Positions 34,320-41,888 of a stretch of DNA of 64,000 nt are shown piece after piece. Position 1 is the stretch's first letter. Every line of letters begins with the position of its first letter. The notes below the pieces were generated by a model. That model was not told where the DNA came from, searched no databases, and saw only the letters and a list, made by a program, of their open reading frames with translations. The stretch is from REEB52 sp964626905 (lineage in GTDB: Bacteria; Chlamydiota; Chlamydiia; Chlamydiales; SM23-39). The stretch spans positions 434,001-498,000 of the forward strand of contig CAZVHA010000001.1 in assembly GCA_964626905.1 (NCBI GenBank). Direction: 5' to 3'. The translations under genes were made by a program, and so were the position numbers.

Positions 34320-34675
34320 GGGTGTAAATAAAAGCGTTGAGGCGATAGTCGGCCCTAGCTGCTCCACTCACATCCTTCAAAGAGGGATTTCCCGCTTCCA
34401 ACTTTGTGAAATAGGATCAGCACGGAGAAAAAATATAAAGAGGACGAGAGTTCACAGAGGGTTAATTATAGAGATTAGACGGGGGCTCGCCCCTGAGTTA
34501 AGGAGAGTGGAGCCAATCTCCTTAACTCAGGGGCGAGCCCCCGTCTAATCTCTAGTTGATTTATTCCTCTGTGAACTCTCGTCCTCAATTTTTATTTCTC
34601 TGTGCTGATCCTATTTCACAAAACTGGATAGGAAGGTCCAGTTCACCAACATAGGTAACACTTTCATTTACACCC
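34320..34675. mobile_element. 356-bp non-autonomous transposable element (MITE-like)
   Basis: The termini are inverted repeats: gggtgtaaataaaagcgtt at the left and the complement of gggtgtaaatgaaagtgtt at the right. The 9-bp sequence taatggaat stands immediately outside both ends (34311-34319 and 34676-34684), as expected of a target-site duplication. The interior holds a ~220-bp palindrome (34403-34622) with a 38-base perfect stem, and no coding sequence. The right end, read inwards, is 'gttacctatgttggtgaact', which from memory recalls ends of IS481-like elements; that link is unproven. The right boundary falls within the proC stop codon. This element fills the gap between trxB and proC. Confidence 0.85.
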
Positions 34676-35490
34676 TAATGGAATTCTTGAGAAAGTTCTT
34701 TGGAGCGCATCGTCGAAGCTAAAAAGACCTCTTGGAACTGCTTTGATAACTCCAGATGATCCATCGTTTTGAGTCCCGCTTCGGTCGTCCCTTTCGGAGT
34801 TGCAATTTTACTGATCAAGGTTTGGATGTCACCCGATTTTAAAACGAGTTTTCCCGCTCCCATAAATGCTTGAGCAGCGAGTTTAAGGGCATCCTCATAC
34901 GAGAGTCCTTCTTTTGTTCCGGCTTTGGCGGCAGACTCGATCAGCCGAAAGACGAATGCGGGTCCGCTTCCCGCAATCGCGGAGGAAATATCCATTAGCT
35001 CTTCGGGCACTTGCATCACCTCGCCCATGCAGGAAAAGAGCATTTTTCCAAGACTCTGCAGCTCGGCGCTTGCATTCGGCCCCGGGGAGAGGAGGGTCAT
35101 CCCCATGAAAACTTCGGAGGCGATATTGGGGATGGAGCGGAGCAGGGGATTTTTTAAAAATTTTCGATAGTAGGAGTGTTTGACGCCCGCCAAGATGGAA
35201 ATGATCATTTTGGAGGGGTCGAGCTGCAGCGCCTTCAAATCGAGGAGGACTTTTTCTGCTTGCTGAGGTTTGACGCAAAGCAGGAGAAGATCGCTCTTTT
35301 CGGCAAGGGTTTTGAGACTGGTCGAGGTGAGGCCAAATTTGGCCTCATTTTCGCGCATTTTGTGGGCATCTCTTTGGATGAAGTTGATCTTTGATGGGGA
35401 GACCAATTTTGCAAGCGTAACCATCTTAAATAGAATCTGGGCCATAGACCCAAACCCGATGAAGCCCAAATGGCAATCTGACAGGTGCAT
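34675..35490 (-). CDS. proC: pyrroline-5-carboxylate reductase
   Basis: About 271 residues from the ATG giving 'MHLSDCHLGFIGFGSMAQIL' (an ATG eight codons upstream is also possible). It catalyses the last step of proline synthesis using NAD(P)H. It has an N-terminal Rossmann motif 'GFIGFGSM', 'DLLLLCVKPQQ', and the C-terminal dimer and active-site signature 'SGPAFVFRLIESAAKAG' to 'TPKGTTEAGLKTM'. The TAG stop is formed across the boundary between the 9-bp repeat and the inserted element, and the pre-insertion sequence would have given the same stop. Confidence 0.95.
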   Translation of the reverse strand: MHLSDCHLGFIGFGSMAQILFKMVTLAKLVSPSKINFIQRDAHKMRENEAKFGLTSTSLKTLAEKSDLLLLCVKPQQAEKVLLDLKALQLDPSKMIISILAGVKHSYYRKFLKNPLLRSIPNIASEVFMGMTLLSPGPNASAELQSLGKMLFSCMGEVMQVPEELMDISSAIAGSGPAFVFRLIESAAKAGTKEGLSYEDALKLAAQAFMGAGKLVLKSGDIQTLISKIATPKGTTEAGLKTMDHLELSKQFQEVFLASTMRSKELSQEFH

Positions 35491-35518
35491 AAAGTTAAAA
35501 TAGGGAAAAATCATTTAA

Positions 35519-35547
35519 TTGCCAAGTTCTGTCCCTTTCCTTACAAT
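35519..35547 (+). promoter_or_regulatory. sigma-70-type promoter for the permease/cNMP/HAMP operon
   Basis: TTGCCA (35519-35524) and TACAAT (35542-35547) are separated by exactly 17 bases, which is close to consensus for the main chlamydial sigma factor. It lies 27 bases upstream of the first start codon, just outside proC on the opposite strand. Confidence 0.6.
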
Positions 35548-35573
35548 GGCGCTATAGAAAATCCGAGGGGGAA

Positions 35574-38354
35574 TTGCTCAAGTTAATTCATAGGGTATTT
35601 GGCCTTTATCAAGGGGAGGGTCCCCTTGCGATCCGCTTTGCCCGTTTGGCAGTTTTTTGGGCCTTTGGGAGCTCGTGTCTCGACACATTGAGCGATGGCC
35701 TCTTTTTGGAAAAAATTGGGGCGCAAAGTCTCCCTGGGGTCTACCTTTCGATCGCCCTTGGGATGATCGGCGTCTCCTCTTTGGTCCTCTACAGCCTAAG
35801 ATCGATGAGCCCGTACCGCATTTTGATGACTGCCCTCGCCATGGGGGTCCTCTTATGCCTTGTGGGGGCGACCCTCGTTAACGCCTCTCCCCCGATCTGG
35901 TTTTGGTATGCGATCAAGATCACCTCGCGGATGTTTTTTGCTGTGATGATCGCCTGTTCTTGGACCTTTACCGACCAGTATCACGATCTGCAAGATGCCA
36001 AGCGGATTTATTCGCTCTATAGCGCCGCCTATTTTTTAGGGACGATCATATCGGGGGTCGCGATCAATTTATTCCTCGATCGGATCGGTTTTTCAGGGCT
36101 CCTTGCTTTTTCTGCTGCATCGATTGGATTTGCGATGTGGGAGGCCAAGGGGATTGCTCACAAGGGCAAGGCGGTGCATGACGACACGGTGGAAGGGATC
36201 TTTTCAGCCAGCCGCGACTCCTTTGGATCGGTCGTGCGGCTCATCACCCGCTCGAGATTTACGATTTTGCTCCTCCTCATGAGTCTTTTTGTCCAGATCC
36301 TCATCACGGTGACCGAATTCAACTACATGGAGTCTTTTGGAAGGTTTTTCAAAACGTCGGGCCAGGCGCTTGCACAAGGGGAAATCGCCGAATTTTTAGG
36401 AAAATGCCGAGCGATCATCTCTCTTTGCAACATCGTCTTTGGGGTCTTTTTCTATAGTCGGTTTGTGCGCAGAACGGGGATCAACAATGCCATTTTGATC
36501 ACTCCCCTCTTTTTTGCGGGGCTCTATTCGGGTTGGGTTTTTCAAGATGCGATGGGGTTTGCCATTTTGGCCCTTGTGGCCCTCGACGGGATCCTCTTTA
36601 CGGTCGAAGACAATTGCTTTAACCTCCTGTCGAATGCGGTGCCGACGAAGCTGAAATCGAAAGTGAGGATCATCAACGACTCTTTCTTTGAGCCGATTGG
36701 GATGCTCATCAGCTCGCTTCTCCTCTTTGCCATTTCCGGGGGGAGCCGCTGGCTCGGGCTTATTTTAACCCTTTTCTTCCTCATTTTGGCCCTTGCGATT
36801 CGAACCCTTTATTCCCAAGCGATCATGCTCAATTTGAAGGACAACGCTCTCCATTTTGAAAGGAGATTGAAAGGGTGGCTCGCCTCCCTTTCGAGGCGCG
36901 ATCAAAAAGAGGCCAAAAAAGATATTTTAGAGGCTCTCAGGTCCCCTTCTGAAGAGACGCAACTGCTCGGAATCGAATCGCTTTTACAGCTGGGCGACGG
37001 CCTTCCCCAAATTTTGTCGATTGCCCGCAGATTTAGCACCATCTCCAAAATCCAGTTTTTGCGCCTCTTGGAAAACTCCCCTTTTTCTCAAGAGGCGAGG
37101 GTGATTGAAATGGTCGATAGCTGGACCGATGAAAATGAGTCTCCGGAGCTCGCCAAGTGGGCCTATCTCTACCTTGCGAAAAAGGGGCTCCACCACCCCG
37201 AAAAGGCGGAAGACGATCTGGACGATCCCGATCTCTTTTTAAGGGCAGCGGCCATTTTGACGATGAAAAAATCGCTCGCCAATACGTCGATCGACTACGC
37301 CGCCCTCAACCGGACGATTGCGAGCAAGAAGCTCGATCTGCTCTTAAAATCGGAACGGGTCGATGAGATCAGCATGGGACTCGATATTTTGGCTGAAGAG
37401 AACACCGTTGAGGCGGCGCAGCGGGCACTCCCCTTCCTCTCTCACGAGGCGATCATCGTCAAAAGGGCCTCTGCCCGCTGCATCGCCAAAATGGCAGACC
37501 GGCGCCTTTCTCGCCACGCGACGCAGCTCATTGAAGAGTGTGAAACAGCCCGAGACAATCTCGTCCGCCTCTCTATTTTGGAGGGGCTCGGGAAAATTGC
37601 CGACTCGACGACGACGAAAGAAATTTTACTCGCAAGCGTCCATTTTCGCCCCAATGAAAGGCGCAAAACGGAAGAGATCATCGCCCAGATGGGACTCAAG
37701 ATCGTCCCCTTGCTCATCAGTTTAACCAAAGATATCGCCCTTCCCGAAAGGGCTCGGCTCCTCGCAGGAAAAATTTTAGGGAGACTCGCCCTGCCCCAAT
37801 TGCAGGCAAATCTGATCGACATCCTCGACATCGAAATCGAAAGGGCCTATTTTTATTTCTACTTTGGCCATACGATCCAGCAGCAATATCCCCTTCACGA
37901 TCTCGAAATGCTCCAAAGCGCCCTTTTGAGCGGCTACCAATCAGTGATCGACTTCATCATCCACCTGCTCGGGGCTGCCGGCTCTTTGGAAGACCCCGAA
38001 ATGCTCGTGAGAGCCCTCCATAGTCGCAATGAAAAAGTCCACTCCCACGCCGTTGAGAGCTTGGAAAAGACGTGCGATCTCCGGATTTTCAAGCTGATTG
38101 CCCCTCTTGTCGATGATTTACCTTTGGAGGAAAAAATGGCGGCCTGTCTGAGATGGCAAGGAGATTATCCGAAGTTGAGCCTGTTTGAGTTGCTCGGAAA
38201 ACTGGAGCAATCGCCGACCCTATTTGATCGGATTGTCGCAGTGAAACTCAAAGCTAAGCTGCAAATGCCTAACTGGCGCCAACAATTGAGAGAGCAGATG
38301 AAGCTCTCCGACGAAGCCTTTCACCAATTTGCCTACGAGTTACTAGAAACATGA
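35574..38354 (+). CDS. NTT/MFS-like permease fused to HEAT repeats
   Basis: A 926-residue two-part protein. Residues ~15-420 form about 12 membrane helices whose pattern recalls the ATP/ADP-translocase (NTT/TLC) branch of MFS proteins ('WTFTDQYHDLQDAKRIYSLY', 'AAYFLGTIISGVA'). Residues ~440-920 are soluble alpha-helical HEAT/Armadillo-like repeats ('EETQLLGIESLLQLGD', 'NLVRLSILEGLGKIAD', 'EKVHSHAVESLEKT'). Nucleotide transport is not assured, because the substrate residues of true NTTs cannot be checked by eye. The start is a TTG three bases after GAGGGGG. It is coupled to a cNMP-binding protein (ATGA) and through it to a HAMP sensor. In other bacteria such permeases can carry the cNMP domain in the same chain; here it is separate. 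Confidence 0.78.
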   Translation: MLKLIHRVFGLYQGEGPLAIRFARLAVFWAFGSSCLDTLSDGLFLEKIGAQSLPGVYLSIALGMIGVSSLVLYSLRSMSPYRILMTALAMGVLLCLVGATLVNASPPIWFWYAIKITSRMFFAVMIACSWTFTDQYHDLQDAKRIYSLYSAAYFLGTIISGVAINLFLDRIGFSGLLAFSAASIGFAMWEAKGIAHKGKAVHDDTVEGIFSASRDSFGSVVRLITRSRFTILLLLMSLFVQILITVTEFNYMESFGRFFKTSGQALAQGEIAEFLGKCRAIISLCNIVFGVFFYSRFVRRTGINNAILITPLFFAGLYSGWVFQDAMGFAILALVALDGILFTVEDNCFNLLSNAVPTKLKSKVRIINDSFFEPIGMLISSLLLFAISGGSRWLGLILTLFFLILALAIRTLYSQAIMLNLKDNALHFERRLKGWLASLSRRDQKEAKKDILEALRSPSEETQLLGIESLLQLGDGLPQILSIARRFSTISKIQFLRLLENSPFSQEARVIEMVDSWTDENESPELAKWAYLYLAKKGLHHPEKAEDDLDDPDLFLRAAAILTMKKSLANTSIDYAALNRTIASKKLDLLLKSERVDEISMGLDILAEENTVEAAQRALPFLSHEAIIVKRASARCIAKMADRRLSRHATQLIEECETARDNLVRLSILEGLGKIADSTTTKEILLASVHFRPNERRKTEEIIAQMGLKIVPLLISLTKDIALPERARLLAGKILGRLALPQLQANLIDILDIEIERAYFYFYFGHTIQQQYPLHDLEMLQSALLSGYQSVIDFIIHLLGAAGSLEDPEMLVRALHSRNEKVHSHAVESLEKTCDLRIFKLIAPLVDDLPLEEKMAACLRWQGDYPKLSLFELLGKLEQSPTLFDRIVAVKLKAKLQMPNWRQQLREQMKLSDEAFHQFAYELLET

Positions 38355-38788
38355 AAAGTTTGATTGAAAAAGCCTTCTTTTTAAAAAAAATGCGCCTCTT
38401 TTCAGACCTCGATCTGGAGATCCTTTTGGCGATCGCCGAAAAACTGCATGAAGATCAGTACGATAAAGAGGAGCGGGTATTCACTCCCGGCCAAGTGGCA
38501 AACCGGATCTATTTGATCGTCACGGGGGGAGTCGAAATCTTAGATGCGCAAAGGAGACATTTGACCGATCTCGGACCCAGCGATGCGTTTGGAGATGAGT
38601 CGCTTTTCAATGAACTCCCGAGGGGCTACTTTGCCATCTGCAAAGCAGATACCCTCTTTTTGACCCTCTCGAGAAGCCACCTCCTCTCTCTCATCTCAGA
38701 GTGCCCCTCCGTTGCGGTCACCTTGCTGCAAGCCTATTCTCAGCAGCTCCCCTGCAGATATGCGCATATGGTCGGTGCTGAGCGATGA
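38351..38788 (+). CDS. cyclic-nucleotide-binding (CRP/cNMP-like) domain protein
   Basis: A 145-residue single-domain protein: helix 'LIEKAFFLKKMRLFSDLD', the beta-roll with 'YDKEERVFTPGQVANRIYLI' and 'GGVEILDAQRRH', then 'DAFGDESLFNELPRGYFA' in the position of the phosphate-binding cassette (family pattern FGE.al....R.A), and a final 'FLTLSRSHLLSLI'. The FGD-E and Arg-Gly pattern suggests that some ligand may bind, but the canonical FGE is changed to FGD. There is no DNA-binding helix-turn-helix, so it is not a transcription factor by itself. It sits between the permease and the HAMP sensor with four-base overlaps at both ends, implying stoichiometric partners. Confidence 0.82.
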   Translation: MKSLIEKAFFLKKMRLFSDLDLEILLAIAEKLHEDQYDKEERVFTPGQVANRIYLIVTGGVEILDAQRRHLTDLGPSDAFGDESLFNELPRGYFAICKADTLFLTLSRSHLLSLISECPSVAVTLLQAYSQQLPCRYAHMVGAER

Positions 38789-40068
38789 AAATCCGAACGC
38801 GCATGCTCCTTTTCCTCTTGCCAACTCTCGTCTTGAGCATCGCCCTCATCTCGACCCTGCTCGCGATCAACTGGTACAAAGAGATTGTCGAGGGGTTTCG
38901 GACCCGCCTCAAGTCGGCCGTTGTCGCAACAGCCCTGTCGGGCGGCACGTCGAGCGAAGGGCGTGAGCAACTGCGCGATCAGCTCCAGGTCACAGCCCTC
39001 TATTTTGTCCCGATCCACTCCCCCGAAATTGAGACCATTTCAAAAAAAATTCACATCACTCCGATCTATAAAAGCAAAGAGGGGACAAAAGTGATGACCG
39101 GTTACGCCCCCATTTTTGATCCCAACGGATATCTGATGGGACTCATGGCAGCCGATATCAATGTGAGTCTTATCGATAAAAAATTTCAGGAGAGTCTGCT
39201 CCTCATCCTCCTTTTTGCAGGCCTTACGATCGCCATCGTCGTCGTCACCTTGATTCCGCTCGCCAATAAAATCTCAAAACCGGTCCAAAGATTGAACAAC
39301 TCGGCCCTCGCCATCGCGGCGGGGCAATACGGCGAATCGATCCAGGTGAGTGGCCCAAAAGAGATCGTCGAACTTGCAAACACCCTAAACACGATGAGCG
39401 AGTGCCTCCACGAAAACATCAACCGCCTCAAGGAAAATTCTCTTTTGCGTGAACGAATGTACGGCGAATACGAGTGCGCAATGCTTTTGCAACACATGAT
39501 GCTCCAAAAAAATATTGACGATTGTAGATCGGATACAATTGCCGCAAAATCGATCACCTTCTTTTCCGAAAGCCCCAAGGGGCTACTGCTCGACTTCCCG
39601 AAAACGGAGAGCCCTACCCTCTTTCAGATCCAAATGATCGAGGCCGAAGAGGAGGGGTTCGAGGGGATGTACCAACTCCTCACCCAATACAAACTCTTTA
39701 AAAATAAAGAATTTCCTTTCATCGGCACCTCGTTGTCGTTCGACCAAACTACCTCCACCCTCCAAATCAAAGGGCCCCATACCCCCTTTTGCTGGTCGCT
39801 CGACGAGAAGAAATTTTTAGAACCCACGCAAGGGGTTTTGAAGGTCGATTCAGGCGACTACCTTTTCCTCTTCAACCAAGGACTCTCTAATCTCTATAAA
39901 GGACCCAAAGAGCTCTCAGAGCTCCTCTCCAAAGTGCTTAAGGTTTTTGCCTCTGAAGGGCTGGAGACAACAACGGCCATGCTCCAAAAAGAACTCTCCT
40001 TTGCCACCAAACGGATATCCCTAAAAGAGGATATCCACCTCCTCTGCTTTCAAATACTGAATATATAA
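38785..40068 (+). CDS. HAMP-domain membrane sensor with degenerate SpoIIE/PP2C domain
   Basis: A 427-residue protein: membrane helix 1 (residues ~6-28), a periplasmic sensor of ~110 residues ('FVPIHSPEIETISKKIHI'), membrane helix 2 (~134-158), and HAMP ('PLANKISKPVQRLNNSALAI') with a coiled coil. A C-terminal domain then follows the outline of RsbU/SpoIIE phosphatases. The catalytic residues are lost: the 'GD.LLLYTDG' motif reads GDYLFLFNQG (Gln365 for Asp), 'DDIT' reads EDIH, and the first metal motif (GGDyyD) is not found. I infer a pseudophosphatase that signals by conformation. The overall layout recalls Chlamydia RsbU (CT588). It is the third gene of a tightly coupled unit. Confidence 0.75.
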   Translation: MKIRTRMLLFLLPTLVLSIALISTLLAINWYKEIVEGFRTRLKSAVVATALSGGTSSEGREQLRDQLQVTALYFVPIHSPEIETISKKIHITPIYKSKEGTKVMTGYAPIFDPNGYLMGLMAADINVSLIDKKFQESLLLILLFAGLTIAIVVVTLIPLANKISKPVQRLNNSALAIAAGQYGESIQVSGPKEIVELANTLNTMSECLHENINRLKENSLLRERMYGEYECAMLLQHMMLQKNIDDCRSDTIAAKSITFFSESPKGLLLDFPKTESPTLFQIQMIEAEEEGFEGMYQLLTQYKLFKNKEFPFIGTSLSFDQTTSTLQIKGPHTPFCWSLDEKKFLEPTQGVLKVDSGDYLFLFNQGLSNLYKGPKELSELLSKVLKVFASEGLETTTAMLQKELSFATKRISLKEDIHLLCFQILNI

Positions 40069-40114
40069 TAAATTTTTTACATACTAAAACATTTAATTAA
40101 AATATAGAACAGTA

Positions 40115-40120
40115 TATAAT
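40115..40120 (+). promoter_or_regulatory. -10 element (TATAAT) of RING gene 1
   Basis: A consensus TATAAT lies 31 bases before the ATG in a strongly AT-rich spacer (40070-40150). 'cagtatataat' is repeated exactly upstream of RING genes 2 and 3. Confidence 0.55.
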
Positions 40121-40151
40121 TTAGTATATTTAAAAATAAATTGAGGATAAA

Positions 40152-40979
40152 ATGAACCAAATAAATGGGCTTCGTCCGATAAATACAATTGTTTCCCATG
40201 GCCTAGTGAGGGGCGATCTGCAGGAAGTCCCTAAGTGCGGGATCTGTTTTGATACACAAAAAAAAGTGAACTGTATTGGCTCAGATCGAATTGTCTGCCA
40301 CAGGGCTCCCCCTTCTGAAAGAAATCCAGAGAATATAATCTATCATCCCTTTCATAAAACCTGCTTAGGCGAGTGGCTTATAACCCCAAATAGCAAAAAT
40401 AAATGCCCAAATTGCCAAACCATTCTTAGTAACGAAAGCATTGAGCAAGAGTTGGCTCTATCCCCAATGGAAAAAGGGGTGCAGATGGCAGAAAATTTAC
40501 TCAAATGGGCTGTCAGAGGGGCTTTCTATGGCGCATGGTCGTGGGCAGCCACATACACACTCATAGGCCATCAAACCGATCTAGGAGACTTTTCAAGTAA
40601 TATTATAATCTCAGCGGTGACGAGCTCAATTATATGCCCATTGATAGCAAAAAGTATTGCAGCTAACCCAGACTTTGTGGGTAAGCTTCGTTACGCCGCT
40701 ATTCCAATTGCGGCTATTTTGTGGTCCTTTCCTTCCCAGGAGACAGGAATTTCTTCCCAGGAGACAGGAATTCAAGAGACAAACATTGATGCTCGCCTTG
40801 CCTTACGAAGTCTCGTAAAAGCCGTCCCCCTAATGCTGGGTCGAAGTGGAATGGGGATGGTGATGCCAGAGCTATCCAATTTTGAACGGGAGCTTGACAA
40901 CTGGTCTTGGAAAGCAGTCCCAGGCCTGGCCTTGGGCGTTGCTTCGCGTATGCTATTCAAGTGGTGGGGTTCGAGCTAA
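40152..40979 (+). CDS. RING-finger membrane protein, copy 1 (candidate E3 ubiquitin ligase effector)
   Basis: A 275-residue protein. The N-terminal ~100 residues contain an atypical RING-H2 finger: Cys29/Cys32 (CGIC), Cys41 or Cys49, His65 and His68 (YHPFH), Cys71 and Trp75 (CLGEWL), and Cys85/Cys88 (CPNC). The 'FHKTCLGEWL...CPNC' half is canonical, and the spacing between the third Cys and first His is enlarged. The C-terminal half has three to four hydrophobic segments ('GAFYGAWSWAATYTLI', 'IIISAVTSSIICPLIA', 'AAIPIAAILWSF') and a conserved end 'ALGVASRMLFKWWGSS'. RING proteins recruit ubiquitin-conjugating enzymes, and bacteria lack ubiquitin, so action in the host is inferred. It is the most diverged of three tandem copies. 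Confidence 0.8.
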   Translation: MNQINGLRPINTIVSHGLVRGDLQEVPKCGICFDTQKKVNCIGSDRIVCHRAPPSERNPENIIYHPFHKTCLGEWLITPNSKNKCPNCQTILSNESIEQELALSPMEKGVQMAENLLKWAVRGAFYGAWSWAATYTLIGHQTDLGDFSSNIIISAVTSSIICPLIAKSIAANPDFVGKLRYAAIPIAAILWSFPSQETGISSQETGIQETNIDARLALRSLVKAVPLMLGRSGMGMVMPELSNFERELDNWSWKAVPGLALGVASRMLFKWWGSS

Positions 40980-40998
40980 TCTCTAAGACTAAACAGTA

Positions 40999-41004
40999 TA
41001 TAAT
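40999..41004 (+). promoter_or_regulatory. -10 element (TATAAT) of RING gene 2
   Basis: Part of the 49-base intergenic segment between RING genes 1 and 2, which is identical to the one between genes 2 and 3. The -10 lies 23 bases before the ATG, so each copy probably has its own promoter, followed by 'aaggat' as ribosome site. Confidence 0.55.
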
Positions 41005-41027
41005 CTTAAAAACAGATTAAGGATAAA

Positions 41028-41840
41028 ATGAATCAAGTAAATGAGCTTCCGACAAACACAATTGTCCCCTACGACCTAGTGAGGGGCGATCTGCAGGAAG
41101 TCCCGGAGTGCGGGATCTGCCTTGATACACAAAAAAAAGTGAACTGTATTGGCTTAGATCGAATGATCTGCCACAGGGCTCCCCCTTCTGAAAGAAATCC
41201 AGGGAATACACTCTATCATTACTTTCATAAAACCTGCTTAGGCGAGTGGCTTATAACCCCACATAGCGAGAACAAATGCCCAAATTGCGAAACTGTTCTT
41301 AGTAATGAAAGCATTGAGGAGGAGTTATCGCCATCCCTAATGGAAAAAGGGGTGCGGGTGGCAGAAAATTTCCTCAGAAGGGCTGTTAGAGGGGCTTTCT
41401 ATGGCGCATGGTCTTGGGCAGCCGTATACACACTCATGGACCATCATCGAACCGATCTAGGGGACCTCCTCTTACAGGATATTATAAAGTCAGCGGTGCT
41501 GAGCTCAATTGTGTTCCCATTGTTAGGGAGGGATATTAGAGCTAACCCAGCCCTTTTTTTTAAGTCTTCTTGCGCCGCTTTTTCGATTCAGGGTAGTTTG
41601 GAATATTACCTTTCCTCTTTCCAAGAAACAAACACTACTGCTCGCATATGCTTCCAAACTTTCCTTAGAATCCTCCCCCTAATGCTGAGTCGAGATGTAG
41701 TGGGGATGGCGATCCCAGAAATGTTCGCAACAGCCGAGCTTTTAGAACGGAAGATTGACAACTGGTCTTGGAAAGCGGTTCCAGGCCTGGCCTTGGGCGT
41801 TGCTTCGCGTATGCTATTCAAGTGGTGGGGTTCGAGCTAA
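41028..41840 (+). CDS. RING-finger membrane protein, copy 2
   Basis: A 270-residue paralogue. The RING ligands are all kept (Cys28, Cys31, Cys40/48, His64, His67, Cys70, Cys84, Cys87). Residues 1-95 are almost identical to copy 3 (about four to five differences), while residues ~150-240 are strongly diverged from both neighbours. The final ~25 residues ('NWSWKAVPGLALGVASRM') are again nearly identical. The hydrophobic segments are conserved in position rather than in sequence. This mosaic suggests recent tandem duplication plus rapid change or replacement of the membrane region. Confidence 0.8.
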   Translation: MNQVNELPTNTIVPYDLVRGDLQEVPECGICLDTQKKVNCIGLDRMICHRAPPSERNPGNTLYHYFHKTCLGEWLITPHSENKCPNCETVLSNESIEEELSPSLMEKGVRVAENFLRRAVRGAFYGAWSWAAVYTLMDHHRTDLGDLLLQDIIKSAVLSSIVFPLLGRDIRANPALFFKSSCAAFSIQGSLEYYLSSFQETNTTARICFQTFLRILPLMLSRDVVGMAIPEMFATAELLERKIDNWSWKAVPGLALGVASRMLFKWWGSS

Positions 41841-41859
41841 TCTCTAAGACTAAACAGTA

Positions 41860-41865
41860 TATAAT
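41860..41865 (+). promoter_or_regulatory. -10 element (TATAAT) of RING gene 3
   Basis: An exact repeat of the promoter segment in front of RING gene 2, 861 bases downstream. It lies 23 bases before the ATG. Confidence 0.55.
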
Positions 41866-41888
41866 CTTAAAAACAGATTAAGGATAAA

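Noticed and set aside
34403..34622. CRISPR or tRNA-like structure in the trxB-proC gap
   Set aside because: The repeats are inverted, not direct and spaced, and no tRNA arms (TTC loop, CCA-type acceptor) are present; it is a palindrome within a transposable element. No CRISPR array was seen anywhere in the window.
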